Below are positions 10,612 to 23,426 of a DNA stretch of 64,000 nt, piece by piece (positions within the stretch are counted from its first letter, which is position 1; the number at the start of each line of letters is the position of its first letter). This stretch comes from Bombyx mori (Eukaryota > Arthropoda > Insecta > Lepidoptera > Bombycidae): contig NC_085116.1 in the NCBI RefSeq assembly GCF_030269925.1, forward strand, positions 17,112,001-17,176,000. The letters are read 5' to 3'. Under the pieces are notes generated by a model, which saw nothing but the letters and a program-made list of their open reading frames with translations, had not been told where the DNA came from and did no database searches. A program made the position numbers and the translations under genes.

Positions 10612-10749
10612 CTGTCTCCGATTCGAAGCGGAGAGCCCTCAGCGGTCCAGTCGAGTAGGAGGCCTGCGCCGCGGGGAGCTGCGCCCCACGAGTTGTCGCG
10701 CGCTTCGATCGCCACAAAGGTCGCGTTACCGCCACATTCGCGTACTGCA
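10612..10749 (-). CDS. Gene 2 exon 7: first half of the PDZ domain
   Basis: Codes 45 residues plus split codons, from AVRECGGNATFVAIEARD to SPLRIGD. Strands B1-B3 of a PDZ domain fit around FVAIEAR and GAGLLLDWTAEGSPLRIGDR. The peptide-binding loop reads RGAGLL instead of the classic GLGF, so ligand preference may be unusual. The acceptor chosen is AAAACAG before 10749, since it alone keeps phase with exon 6. The donor is ACAG|GTCC. The next intron is only 232 bp. Confidence 0.85.
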
Positions 10750-12402
10750 CTGTTTTGATCAGAAAACTTGAGAATTATTATTTCTTAAGTAAATCAAATG
10801 TAAGTTTGCAAACCCGTGAATATGGTCTTGTGGCCTATCTCTGTTCCAAAGCTATCACATCTCTGTGTTTAAAGATTGTTTGTTATTCCGTGAGCTTGTC
10901 TGCCCGAAAAACGGTAAAAACAAACTCAAGATGGTAGACAAATTAAAACAACTACGTTTATTACGAGCTCGATGGCAGCCCAGCGCCACTTGATGGGAAG
11001 TACTCATCGACGCTCATGAAGCATCAATAACATCAGAACAACTGCACCTCGGCTGTCCACCGCTGTGGAGCTTCAAGTCCTCGAACAAATCAATGTTGCG
11101 TATCGCATCATATGAATATGAGTTTAAACGTCATGAAATGAACAGAAAGACTTAATTAAATAAAATAATTTGCCCTCTTTCCGTTGCGCGTCGTGATCGG
11201 AGGTCCAGAGTGATCACGGCGTGTAAAATAAAATGATTTCTTGTTCACGGTTCAGGGATCACGTGTCGGCCGCTGACCGTGTGCAGTCCACACGTTTAAG
11301 GAATACAGGATAAGTCCTGTGATTTGCGCAATGTGTTCAATAAGTCTGTCAGTATATCATCCGGGTTTCAACGGAAAATTTCGAACAAAAACGTCATATA
11401 ATGTGTGTTTTATTAAACCATCGGGCTGTGCCTATGCGTTGGGAGCGAGGCACGTTGACATTGACCCAACAAACTCCTGAGGTTCAATAGTCCGCGTCTG
11501 CACCTCGGAAAAGCGCGTTTTTCTCGGTCATTCTACTACCTCCACGGGTTGTCAGACCGGCTGTGCTCGGTGCCACGACCACCACAACCACCGTGAGTCT
11601 TGGTCAGCGGATTTATTAATTAAGAGTATCGGACCCGCACCGCGACCCTTCAACCAAGTGCGATTTATTCATCATTCTGTATAGCAGTCTCCTCATCTAA
11701 GCTATATTTAACACCCTAATGTCTAAGCCCGCAAATCTTATCTGCGCATATCATTGGTACCACCAAAATCAAAGTCCGTTGTTTCACTTAGCATAAAGTA
11801 GCATAAAGCATAGGTTTTAATTTTAAGAATATTACTCGCACTTTAAGCCTACGTATAAATAAGAACAGACATTTAACAGCAATAGCTGTCCGATTAGACC
11901 ATTGGAATAAATATTGAGTTTCCAGTGATCATATCCACCCCAGCAGGTAAGTATGGAGGTCATGGGACTCGCACCTACGCCCTGCGCTTGCGCATACTTC
12001 TCTGATTGCCCTTTCCTGGGCCGCATTCAGTGGATAATATTATTCTAGCTGATGATTGAATCGAATTTTTTGTATGCGGTAAGTTTAGTAGTAGCAATAT
12101 GGTTTAAATTTGTTTAATTTAAAGCTGCTGTTGGTGGAAACTGTACTGTTGGTCGTGGAAACTGCACTGGTATGCTCGTTGGCCTCCCTAACATTTTAAC
12201 ACCTGCTACAATTCTACAGCTGGATTGGGGACGTATCCTTACAGAAACTTAAGAAACGAGATTAAATTCTCAATTGTATCGATCTATTTTTCCTCCTTCT
12301 TCCGATTCTTTTTTTCCTGACTAAGCTTTTGGAATGCCTTCGTAAGCCATAAAGCTAATCTAACTGTTCAGCGGTACGGGTTAATTGATTTACTCTTTAA
12401 CT

Positions 12403-12720
12403 AGATTTTGCCCGCGACTTCGTCCGCGTGGAATAGTTACTTTGGCATAACGCTAAATTTTACCCGCCTCTTCATTTACGTAGAAAGTGAAAATATTTTA
12501 CTTTAACCTCTCAAAAGAGAAAAATACCCCGATTTTGAAACATTTTTTACTGGTGCTCCGCTTGCATTGGTCTTAGCGTGATGTTATATAGCCTGTAGCC
12601 TTCCTCAATAAATTAACAATCTGACACTGAAAGAATTTTTCAAATCGGACCAGTAGTTCCTGAGATTAGCGCGTTCAAACAAACAAACAAACTCATCAGC
12701 TTTATAATATTAGTATAGAG
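12403..12720 (+). repeat. Family D repeat (ACTAG-type)
   Basis: Begins ACTAGATTTTGCCCGCGACT and ends TTATAATATTAGTATAGAG, the ends typical of a common insect dispersed repeat. Contains the characteristic phrase CAAATCGGACCAGTAGTTCC. No ORF. Class uncertain. Confidence 0.55.
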
Positions 12721-13311
12721 AATCATGACGTAAATAATGTAACAAATTTTGCGGGAAATGATTATTGTGAATATCGCAAAATTAAACAGACAAAACAGTA
12801 TGAACAAAATCACGTTTTTCTCTTATGCTCTGCGCGATATAGGGCTTGGCATGTACAGAAATGATAATAATTTAATTTAAATATTCGATCATTATTTATG
12901 TTTACTAAGAGACTACCTTCTTATAGTAGTAACGCACTGCTTTCGTCGTCACTGATGTGCACAAACAAACGATCATCATTTATAATCAGGTGGGCCCGAA
13001 GCTACCTATGCCTTTATCCCAATTCATTGTTATGAAACTGGCGCATTGTTACTCAAATTATCGTTTATTATATCTTCGTGTTCTCGGAAGACGTTAATGT
13101 GAGAATAATGGGTTCACGGGCCCAACGGAGCACACGCAGCCCGCTCTCGGCTGATTCGATTTAGATAATCCCGTTTTATACGTTTTACAAGTATGACATC
13201 TGTTCACGAAAGGCTTCCACGATAGAGGAACAACATCGAGTTATTAAAAGAAAGTTATAAAATTTGTATTTAATAACTTATTTGTTTGTACTATTGGGCT
13301 GTCTATGTATT

Positions 13312-13640
13312 TTTTTCCAGTTTCACCAGGACAGGTGGGCCAGTAAAGGCTTAGCCAGTAAGGAAGGGATTAGCTAACAGCTGCCCGAGCACCTCCGAAG
13401 GAGACCTAACAACTCAAGGGCAGTTGCTTCGCGAATGAATCTACTACCGGATCGGCATCGCGACCCGCTGACAATCACGCTGAGAAACTCAACGGGCTGA
13501 TGCATGGGTTAGGTTGCACGTCGGACTTTTTGCCGAGTTCGACGAGTACGGTTACCAGGGTCCTTGAGCCCGCTCCTAGTGTTAGAGTGTAATGCAAGGG
13601 TTATTGGATCTGATGGATCCGTAAGGACGTGTATGTCAAT
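13312..13640 (+). repeat. Family A repeat
   Basis: Matches copies at 40209 and 51733, all plus. Shared phrases include GCCCGAGCACCTCCGAAGGA and GCATGGGTTAGGTTGCACGT. Family A shares its central part with family B (GAGAAACTCA.CGGGCTG), so they are probably related retroelement parts. No intact ORF. Confidence 0.6.
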
Positions 13641-13689
13641 GTGTACCGCTGCATGGGTTTCGGACGGAGCGGTAGGTATTATAGTTAAC

Positions 13690-13996
13690 TAGGACAGCGA
13701 AGAGAACCAATGTGTCTATCTTAGAACAACTGCTATCATATTGCTCCGAAAACACCTGATAGCTTAGAGAGACTGTTCGTGACAGGGAAAATCGAGGGAA
13801 AGAGACCGTGCGGGCGCAGTCCGACAAGATAGTTAGATGAAATCCGCACCACACTAGAAATCCCTTCCCACGAAGCCCTTCACGCGGCCAATGATCGTAA
13901 GCGGTGGAGGGATATTGCAAAAAGTAAAATCCTGTTGAAACATGATGGTCACGACCCTCATCAGTGAGGAAATGACGCGAGGAGGAGGAGGAGGAG
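13690..13996 (+). pseudogene. RTE-like LINE, decayed 3' end of reverse-transcriptase ORF
   Basis: One plus frame reads LERLFVTGKIEGKRPCGRSP, then an in-frame stop, then LDEIRTTLEIPSHEALHAAN and RKRWRDIAKSK. This pattern is typical of the end of RTE-type retrotransposon proteins. It ends in a GAG(GAG)n tail. The stop and flanking decay show it is dead. Confidence 0.65.
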
Positions 13997-14889
13997 AAGC
14001 AACGTCTTCAGACGAGGATGAAAATACAAACATCATTCAACAGACTTCTTTCGTCTCGTCAAATAAATTACTACATAGAAGTACCGACTTGGCTCCGATA
14101 TCGCGGCGTCAACGAGCCACGGTGACTACTTACGATCCGCACGCTCGTCTAACTATTCATATGGAAACAAAGTAGATGCCTCTGAAGAGAAACATCTGCT
14201 TGGAACGATTAAATACAGCTTTGTGTGGAAGTAGTCATTCTTACAGTCGTCAAAAAGTTAATGAGTCGTCTAAACAATTTTCAATATAATTCAATCGTCC
14301 ATTAGCGTCACTCTTGCATTTCTTTTCGTGGGAATAAACAAAACAAACTGCTTTTCGAGTGAGAAATATGAATATAAAAGCGAAATTACAGTGAAAGCGT
14401 CCGAGGTAACAGCTGCCGATAGTTTTTACAAGTTTTTATTTAACTTGCCTGTTTGCATCATGTTTGCATGGTCAAATCTTGCAAGTTTAATTACGAGTAG
14501 AATCTCTACCTATTATTATCCGTCAGATTCACTTTTTCATGTGTTGCTTTAATTTCGATCACAATACATTTTTATGGTGTGTTCTGAAGAATCAAATTCA
14601 AGAATTAAATGCAGATGTATGAACTAATTGAGGGTCAATAGTACAGACATAAAATATTGCGTACGTGTTTTGATATGTTAAAAAAGTGTTTTTAAGTTTT
14701 GTCATGACATGGATTCAGGGTTGATTGGCTTCTTATTGTTATTTATATAATTTGGTAAAATATCCGTCACTAGGATTAGTTTTTAAACTGTATATAAGTA
14801 AGAAATAAGCTTATACCTTAAATAAATGATACACAGACTCATGATACTCAGAGGTATCTCTGAGTACCTAAGTCACGATGAGGCCAATT

Positions 14890-15250
14890 CTTTTTTTATT
14901 TTTATTGCCCTTGTTGACAGACGATCATACGACCCACCTGATGGTAAGTGGTTACCGTCGCCCATGGACTTCAGCAATGCTAGGGGCAGAGTCAAGCCGT
15001 TGCCTACCACTTAATACTTTCCACAAGCCTCGCTTGAGGAAGGACATGTCATAGCGCTCGGGAAACACCTTGGAGGGGAGCTCATTCAAAAGCCGGATGG
15101 CACTCGGCAAAAAAGATCTCTGGAAACGCACTGTGGATGAAAGCAGTGGCTCCAGGTAGTATGGATGAATTCTACTCCGGTGGTGGGCGGTGCGATGGTA
15201 ACAACGGGATGATGGTATTATCTCGAACAATTTCTTAGAGCACTCCCATT
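14890..15250 (-). pseudogene. 5'-truncated copy of the Jockey/CR1-type LINE
   Basis: The minus strand encodes the same C-terminus as the intact element at 47.5-51 kb, for example HPYYLEPLLSSTVRFQRSFL and RYDMSFLKRGL, then the 3' UTR and an A-rich tail. The first few hundred bases are open but the rest of the element is missing. Confidence 0.85.
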
Positions 15251-17024
15251 GGAGAAGTATATGACATGAGGGTGAATCAAACACGAGATATATGTCACCT
15301 TAGGGCAACGCTGCATCGAAGCGAACCCTGTTATATGTATATTAGACGCGTAACTAAGTTCTGTTTTTAAAATGAAAACACAACATTATTGTAAAAAAAT
15401 GCTTGGAAATCAACCATTCGAATTGCCCATTACTAGCTAAAGCTCTTTACTATATTTCTGGCAGAGTTTGAATACCTTGACTTAAATAAAACTTCTAGAT
15501 AATTATATACCTATTATCTAAATTCTTCAGAAAGAAAAAAGGAAGTTGTTTTCGTTTTTACGAAGGAATAATTTTTAGTGTCATAAAAACACGTGGTTCC
15601 TTGGGCGCTTGGTGGGGAACTCAGATAAACGGTCATCGTATTAAACAGATCTTCTGTTTTTGCTGCTATAAGACTTTTGTTTACAACTTGCATGTTAACT
15701 AACCGTTGCATATTGTTATCGATTGCGAGGCGATTGGTGACGACGATAGAAAAGCGCGTCAAGACTAGTTACAGTATATAATTAAAAGTACTTGTACTGT
15801 ATAATCTCGCGTTTGATAATGTCATTGTATTACTTCCGACGTTTTGATCACTTTACAGTTTTACGGAAATTTAATTATACCTACAACTCGTGACGACCAA
15901 ATAGAATACTTGTTATTTATGCGATAGAAGACACGAATCGAAATTAACAAATCGGCGTCACGAAAGCTTCAATCCGTAAGCTCAATAATAAATATAGTAA
16001 GTAAATTAACTACCGCAGTTACACGCACCGTCTCATTACTACAGTGAACTTAAGATGCAATATCGACCGGGGAGGAAGAACTCTTTTGATTTTTTTTTAT
16101 ATGTTGGAAATAAAAAAGTAATTCAAACTTGTCACAAATTAATTATATGTAAGTTACCTTTTAAAAGGGCTTATCGCCAACGTAAATTTTAGTAGTCATG
16201 TTGAATTTTAATATTTTCATTTAGCCTTAGAATAGGAAGTAAAACGAATGGAAAAACCTATATTTTTTGAGATTGTCTATAATCCATCAATAAGTCCACG
16301 TAAGTACATTAACTCAAATTCGAAGCTGCCCCTTAATGCGTACGAATCATAAAAAGCGGTTCGCGTGCGATGACGTCGACTACTTGAGTCTTGAGCTCAT
16401 CATCCTCGTATTATCGTGAACTCAAATCAGATATAATCTACGATAATTTGACTAATACTGTTACTTTTCGTTCGTTACCAACATTGTTGCCTTGGAACCT
16501 TGTACCTACTTGTCTAAGGTGAGAATTCGAATTGGTGTTCTGTTAGATAAACAAGAGTAGAGAGATTAACAGAGAATTGATGACTCTTAATGAGGTCAAA
16601 CATATTTTTTTTTACTTTACAAAGAAATGCAATCGATCTATTTAGTTCTATAAACTATAAAAACAACAAAAACTGGTAAACCACAAATAATAAGGGCACA
16701 AAATGTTTAGGGTTCCGCATTATTAGAGAATGCAGTTTTTGTTTATTATTATTTAAGCAATAAAAAAAAAATTGTGCTGTTTATGGTGCTCTGCAAATGT
16801 TCTCTCTTACAGATTCGTCTTGGTACAGGACGTTTTCATTCGTCAGTCAATAGTTTAATTTATCAGGACTGAAATAATTACGTATCGTTTAAGCACAAAA
16901 TAACACTTTTGCCAAAGTTCTATAATTTTACATTTATTTCGTTGTGATAGACACATCTTGTTGATAGTTAGCTTAGTGGCTATCGGACGACTGCAGGCGT
17001 GAATTTCCGAACCATATGGGAAGC

Positions 17025-17350
17025 CGCGGGTCGGGATTCACGTCATTACGGATCCTCCTGATCCATTAACGGTGCTTTTAAGTACTACAAGCACCAGTCA
17101 CCGTCCTTGTCGAACACGTCGCTTGCAACGAAGGGCTTGACGAGCGAATTAACCCACAGACATAGCCCACTGAGTTTCTCGCCGGATCTTCTCAGTGGGT
17201 CGCGTTTCCGATCCGGTGGTAGATTCTGCGAAGCACTGCTCTTGCTAGGGCCAGTGCTAGCATCACTCCGATTTGAACCCCGTGAGCTCACCTACAGGTT
17301 AGGGCGAAGCTGATATAGCCTCTCAAGGCATCAGCATAGGTAGGAAAAAA
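17025..17350 (+). repeat. Family B repeat with poly(A) end
   Basis: Matches other family B copies: GATCCATTAACGGTGCTTTT near the start, then CCCACTGAGTTTCTCGCCGG, and the end CAGCATAGGTAGGAAAAAAA. Open frames exist on both strands but are shared by copies on either strand and are not host genes. Confidence 0.7.
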
Positions 17351-19139
17351 AGGGTTGGGATGAGGTATGCGTTAACGCCTTTGCGACTCATAGCGGTCGT
17401 GGTGTCAATTTTCAAATGCAGAAGTGACCAAATGTGGTGGTAGATATACGACCTATTAACTTTATAGAAAACATTACAATATTTTATATCGCCAGGTACG
17501 TCATCTACATATATCCTATTTTAATAGCACTATCTAAGCACAAAACGCACCTAAGTTTACTGATTCAATAACATTTATCTCAGACTCCAAGAATGGTCCT
17601 GCCCATACGAAAACATTGCGATGTACGTGTACATTCTCGCATCGCGGAGATAGATCTAAAGATAAATCGCAAGGCGTTACATAATTCAAGAGAATTCACC
17701 GTATTTGGTGTTTCAGTAACATGTCCACAGCGACAAAGATAAGATTGTAATCTTTTAGCGTATTGTTTTGTTTATAACCTACGTTCCCCTATCTGGATAA
17801 TAAAGAAGCACTCACACAACTAGTGCTTTGCATAAGATTTTTTAGCACTCATTTTCTTATGCAACTGTAGGGCAGACAGAATTGGAAAATATAACTAATA
17901 TTATGAATTCAAAAAAGAAACTCATTCAAGTTTTATTTTCATGTCTCAAAATTACGGTTACGACAGTGAGATATATGATAACAAAGTCCAGTGCATAAAA
18001 CTAAAATAATTTGAATTATAGTTTTAAGTGTTTTTTTTTCACTATAAAATCTTAAATAATATGTAGAACGATCTAAAATGGTGTCTGTCTGTTCAACTTC
18101 AATGTGTTGCTCGTAATGGATAGGCTCACATATCCGTCGTCTACCCTAGATTAGAATCTGATCACACATCTCAAAAAACTTATATCATATCTGCCATATC
18201 CAGCCATTACTAGTAATATCTACCCATTACTAGCCATCTAACAGCTTGCCATTTTTATTCATATTATTAATATCTTAATAGTATCTCAGCTACCAGCAAA
18301 CTAGTTAACCAGTGTGTGTGTGTCCCTTGAACTTCGAAACTGCCCTCAGAAATTGAAGAAACAAGCTTAGCGCTTCGTTTGGGATTTAGTGCAACCCCAT
18401 TACACCTGTATGTCCATATTTACAACTGTACAATTCCAGCACCGAATATGTATGGCTATGTATTGTATATTTTGATAAATAAATATCTTTAATATCAGAA
18501 TTATTTTCAGAAAGCCTGTACATATTATATTATTATGTAAATAATACACATTTGGGTTAGTTATTGTGAATAATGATTCTATTGTTTTGTTCCATTGGGA
18601 AACGAGCTGCGATGGTCTGAGTGGCTCCGAACCGTGCGTTTTGTGATATTCATTGGATATTGAAATGTTATCTATAAAAGATTTGAAATCTCGTGTTGAT
18701 AGGATATTTTATTTTACGTATTACGAGAGTCCACTCTAAGGGTACTTACTACACACATCCACTTGAGAATTCTTGAAATTATTTTTCTTACATCATATAA
18801 TATATAAATAAATAATACGCGTTAATTCCTGCGTTAAAGATACCAAATGCATCGCTAAGTAGGTACAATGTATTCAATTCAAGGGGTTTTTGACTTTTTA
18901 TCCTTAGAAGTAGGACAGTGGCGTAACGGTAGCCAAAATTAGGTCGTAGAAGTGCCGAAAGATCTATGGTACGGTGTGTTGATGGCGTACACAGGATGGT
19001 GGCGCAGATGTGGATGAGAATGGCGGCGAACGTGCATTGTGGTATAAAAAAGGAGAGCACTATGGTCAGCAGTGGAGCAGCACTTATATTCTTGGCCAAT
19101 AGCTGTTTCTGTCGTCTTTATTATTTTCTATGTTTGAAA

Positions 19140-19569
19140 GTCGTCGTGGCCTAAAGGATAAGACGTCCGGTGCATTCGTATTGAGCGATGGTGTTCGAAT
19201 CTCAGGCGGGTACCAATTTTTCTAATGAAATACGTACTCAACAAATGTTCACGATTGACTTCCACGGTGAAGGAATAACATCGTGTAATAAAAATAAACC
19301 CGCAAAACTATAATTTGCGTAATTACTGGTGGTAGGACCTCTTGAGAGGCCGCACGGGTAGGTACCACCACCCTGCCTATTTCTGCCGTGAAGCAGTAAT
19401 GCGTTTCGGCTTGAAGGGTGGGGCAGCCGTTGTAACTATGCTTGAGACCTTAGAACTTATATCTCAAGGTGGGTGGCGCATTTACGTAGTAGATGTCTAT
19501 GGGCTCCAGTAGCCATTTAATACCAGCTGGGCTGTGAGCTCGTCTATCCATCTAAGCAATAAAAAAAAA
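19140..19569 (+). mobile_element. Full-length Bm1 SINE
   Basis: Has the tRNA-like head (TCGTCGTGGCCTAAAGGATA; B-box GGTGTTCGAATCTC), the middle, and the body ending AGCAATAAAAAAAAA. Its B-box region lacks the GATGCACC half of the usual stem, so part of the head is deleted. It lies opposite to gene 2. Confidence 0.92.
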
Positions 19570-20226
19570 TGTTTAGGATACTTTACGGTTTTTACAATTA
19601 CTGACGACTGATGTATCATATTACTCGAAAACATTTGAATTTTGTGCTCCGTACAGTGTAATACAGTATAAATTATTTCTTATCTTTTACGTTTCTTTGG
19701 GTAAATGAACTTGTAAGTGTTTTTTAGTCGAAATAATTAACGGTACACTCTAAATTGTCGCTTTTAGATTAGGACGGCTATTTCTTTAAACGCCTGCTGT
19801 GGACTTTGTTACCTTTATGGCATCATTAAGTCAAAATGATCGCTTCGGAGCATTTACCTAAGAGGTCATAAGTATCGTGTAGATAGCAAGTGCAATTTGA
19901 AAACTTTCTATTAAATGATTTGTTGTTTTGAGTCTGGAAAAAAACTTTAGACTGTTAGTTTCTGAGGCTATGGGATCAATTTCCGAGCTGGTGATTTAGC
20001 AGCGCTGTCGAGATGGCAGATAGCGACAGACAAATGACCAGTAATTGTTACAACACGCGCCATTGTTTTGGAGGCGGGGCTGACTTTCTATGGCGTTCCT
20101 GTGACTCGGGCCCAGGGTTACGTGGACCCGATGCTTCAGAATGGTTTTAATGGTGATTACTATTTTCGTAAAAAACCTTTTTTTTTAAAGATATGGTGAG
20201 CCAATGCGACTAACTTTTATACTTTT

Positions 20227-20474
20227 TTTTTATTTATTGCTTAGATGTGTGGACGAGCTCACAGCCTATCTGGTGTTAAGTGGTTACTGGAGCTCATATA
20301 CATCTACAACGTAAATGCGCCACACACCTTGAGACATAAGTTCTAAGGTCTCAGTAGAGTTACAACCGCTGCCTCACCCTCCAACCGAAACGCATTACTG
20401 CTTCACGGCAGAAATAGGCGGGGCGGTGGTACCTACCCGTGCGGACTCACAAGAGGTCCTACAACCAGTAAGAA
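20227..20474 (-). mobile_element. Bm1 SINE body, minus orientation
   Basis: Runs from the T-rich tail complement through CACAGCCTATCTGGTGTTAA to the complement of GGTGGTAGGACC (here CCTACAACCAG). The head is missing. Confidence 0.88.
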
Positions 20475-21097
20475 AGATACGATACCAGTAGTAAGAAAGA
20501 AGTGTTACTCATTTCTGCGGCATATCAGACTTGTGTTTCTTTTCGAAGTCAATGACAGCTAGGGTTCTTTAATCAAGCTTATTACTTAATCTATTATAGT
20601 GTTTTAACTGCTTGAAACCAGGTTGATTCTGGGCTTATCTGACCAGCAATGCCAATGTAGAGCTACTGATTAATACCTGAAAAGAATCTCCACGGCACAA
20701 TGTACTAAACTATACGTAAAACTTCATGGCAACCCTATGTTGGCGTCATGTGAAAATCTCTCAAAAATCGAGGTCGACCGATGAGAGATTCTTAAAGTAT
20801 CAATTTAGATATTCGCATGCAGTAATTACATGGTTGTACACAGTGTCGACACGTCAATAGAAGACGACCGTGCTGAATGATGTGGGAATATATGTCTAGC
20901 AGAGTAGGATTGAATTATTCAGATGTAGGCACCTCCAAATATCGTATTGAAATATTTTGTATTATAGATACGTATCCGTGTAGCAAGCAGTGCCAGCGCC
21001 GTAGATATTTAGTAGCTAAAGAGATGTCTACTTTGGTAATGAAATATGCAGAACCTATCTTCACGAGCAAGAGGAGTATACGTTTTATATATTGTAC

Positions 21098-21390
21098 ACT
21101 AGCTGACCCAGCAGACTTCGTTGTGCCTCAATCGATAAATAAAAGATCTAAACTTTTGTGTAAAATAAGCTTTAAGCAAACAAAAGGAATCCGTCCGACG
21201 GGGGACACATCAAAGGGAAAACAAAATTGTTATTTTTATAAAATTCCGAGCATTTTCATATTTATCTACCTTTTAAACCTTCTCTGGACTTCCACAAATA
21301 ATTTAAGAACAAAATTAATCAAATCGGTCCAGCCGTTCTCGAGTTTTAGCGATACTAACGAACAGCAATTCATTTTTATATATATAGATA
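21098..21390 (+). repeat. Family D repeat, copy on the 3' side of gene 2 exon 6
   Basis: Starts ACTAGCTGACCCAGCAGACT and ends ATTTTTATATATATAGATA. About 88 % identical by eye to the copy at 21771-22062, in the same orientation. Shared phrases include GGAATCCGTCCGACGGGGGA and ATCGGTCCAGCCGTTC. Confidence 0.75.
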
Positions 21391-21545
21391 GATTGGCGCT
21401 GACATTTTGTATAATAATAATGAAAATCAGTTCATTTTGAGAGTCAATCATCGGCAACATCATAATTCCTAAAGTAAAGCAATCGTTAATTCCCCTTCCA
21501 AAACAATGAGTAGCACTGTAGCACTAGCAAAGTACAAAAGCTAAC

Positions 21546-21704
21546 CTGTATAGAGTGGGCCTGATGTTTCGTTCTGCGGCCGCCTCTGCTTGTTCTATGA
21601 GCTGTGCCAGCGCCCGCGCCTGTTCGCTCAACGTCAGTAGCTCCAACTCTTCACGTCCCAACTTGTACTGCAGCTCTGCCTGTTGGATCCTAGTGTCGAT
21701 GTTG
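21546..21704 (-). CDS. Gene 2 exon 6: coiled coil
   Basis: A 159 bp exon between GGTTTCAG and GTTAGC. It encodes residues 188-240, a helix rich in Glu, Gln, Leu and Ala (IQQAELQYKLGREELELLTL, then ALAQLIEQAEAAAERN). Phase 2 at both ends, so skipping it would keep the frame. It joins exon 5 at an Asp and exon 7 at a Ser codon. Confidence 0.88.
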
Positions 21705-21770
21705 CTGAAACCAAAAATACTTTTATAGGCATAAGTTTAAATCAAAATGCATACACGAAAATTATAAGTA

Positions 21771-22062
21771 ACTAGCTGACCCGGCCGATTTCGTAGTGCC
21801 TCAATGGATAAATAAAAGACCTAAACTTTTGTATAAAATAAACTTAAAACAAATAAAAGGAATCCGTCCGACGGGGGACTCATGAAAGGAAAAACAAAAT
21901 TGTTATTTTTATTTCATTACGAGCATTTTCATATTTATCTACCTTTTAAACCTTCTCTGGACTTCCACAAATAATTCAAAACCAAAATTAGCCAAATCGG
22001 TCCAGCCGTTCGCGAGTTTTAGCGAGACTAACGAACAGCAATTCATTTTTATATATTTAGAT
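21771..22062 (+). repeat. Family D repeat, copy on the 5' side of gene 2 exon 6
   Basis: The direct-repeat partner of the copy at 21098-21390. Begins ACTAGCTGACCCGGCCGATT and ends TTTTTATATATTTAGATA. The two copies bracket exon 6. Confidence 0.75.
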
Positions 22063-22496
22063 ATGATACGTAAAGCTCCGTACATAATTACTATAAGGCG
22101 TAATGTAAGCCTGCACTGTAAAGAACAGGCATCCTGTCCAAGCAGTAATGTTTCCTGGTTTAATTAGCGAGCAGCAGTTATCCTATGAAATTCTGAGTTG
22201 AGTTGAGTCTTATGAATTCCGAGTTCTGGCTCTTGTGACCGGGTACCATTTCGTCAACCAATTACGAGCAATAAAAATGCATAAATCCGGACAAAATTGA
22301 AAAAAATTAACTATATATATTTATTATGTATTTAAAGTAGAGCAATTACTAAAGCCGATAGAGACTGCAAATCAAAATTAGCTTTGGAATAATATGGTAT
22401 TGCATTTAGCACCGAAGTTTCACTAACCTCATGGACCTAATGACGCACAGCGTTACTTGGGTCCTACTTCTATTACCATATAACATTATCACTTAC

Positions 22497-22721
22497 TCGG
22501 TAACGTGAGTCTTGTCAAGCCGTCTCCTCAACTCTTGTATATTCTCTCGTCTAGTCTCCAGGTCTGCTTTGACTGCTGCAGCACGTTCCTCTAGTGCTCT
22601 TTGTTCTTCTAGCGACAGTGTGGCGGCCTCTTCATGGCAACTAGCTCGGGACGCGGGGGGAGAGGCAGCTTGAGCAGCCAAACGCGCGGCGCTCAGTGAA
22701 GCGCTGAGTTGTTTCTTCAAG
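22497..22721 (-). CDS. Gene 2 exon 5: coiled coil
   Basis: A 225 bp exon (TTTTCTAG acceptor; GA|GTAAGT donor), residues 113-187. It starts LKKQLSASLSAARLAAQAAS, has a short Ser/Pro linker with one Cys, and then a strong heptad-like helix (LEERAAAVKADLETRRENIQ). Phase 2 at both ends. Confidence 0.88.
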
Positions 22722-22931
22722 CTAGAAAAGTACTACTTTTCACGAACTTCACAAACACAGACATTACAGGTGATATTAATGACATTAATGATAGTTATGT
22801 GTTAGATTTTTTAAGTTACTAACATAGATTATAAGTAATTCTTACTAACAAAATATGTTATGGTTGAAAAAATAAAAAACTGAAATAAAGTATAAATAAA
22901 TAAATTACAGAAGCAGCGGGGTTTTGATAAA

Positions 22932-23178
22932 GTTTTTATTTGTTGCTTAGATGAGTGGATGAGCTCACAGCCCACCTGGTGTTAAGTGGCTATTGGAGCC
23001 CATAGACATCTACAACGTAAATGCGCCATCTACCTTGAGATATAAGTTCTAAGGTCTCAGTATAGCTACAACGGCTGCCCCACCCTTCAAACCGAAACGC
23101 ATTACTGCTTCACGGCAGAAATAGGCAGGGCGGTCGTACCTACCCGTGCGGACTCACAAGAGATCCTACAACCAGTTT
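22932..23178 (-). mobile_element. Bm1 SINE body in gene 2 intron 4
   Basis: Tail complement ATTTGTTGCTTAGATGAGTG through to CAAGAGATCCTACAACCAG. The head is missing. Same orientation as gene 2. Confidence 0.88.
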
Positions 23179-23426
23179 TTGTACCACTTTGGGCTTAGTG
23201 GCAGCCTAGCCTAGCCTTTCAATCAAAAATTTACAGGCAGGGTGCCATTTGTTTAATTTTTTTAATCTCCTTTAGGTGTGTTCTGGATTGTAATAAATAG
23301 TTGACAAACATTACCAATCGATAGTTTTAATGACATAGCCGATGGCTGCGTTTATATTAGACCTACTATTAATTCCAATTTCATCTCGGGATTAATCTCA
23401 ATAAGCACAGCGGAGGTATTATGTGC

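Larger units (their letters stand above)
10750..21545 (-). other. Gene 2 intron 6 (10.8 kb), repeat-filled
   Basis: No exon candidate with matching phase was found inside, and exons 6 and 7 join directly in frame. It carries repeats of families A, B and D, an RTE-like remnant, an intact-tail LINE fragment and two Bm1 copies, listed separately. The remainder is AT-rich with nothing recognisable. Confidence 0.55.

Noticed and set aside
20877..21440. 187-residue ORF
   Set aside because: Runs into the family D repeat; composition is that of AT-rich random DNA and no motif is seen.
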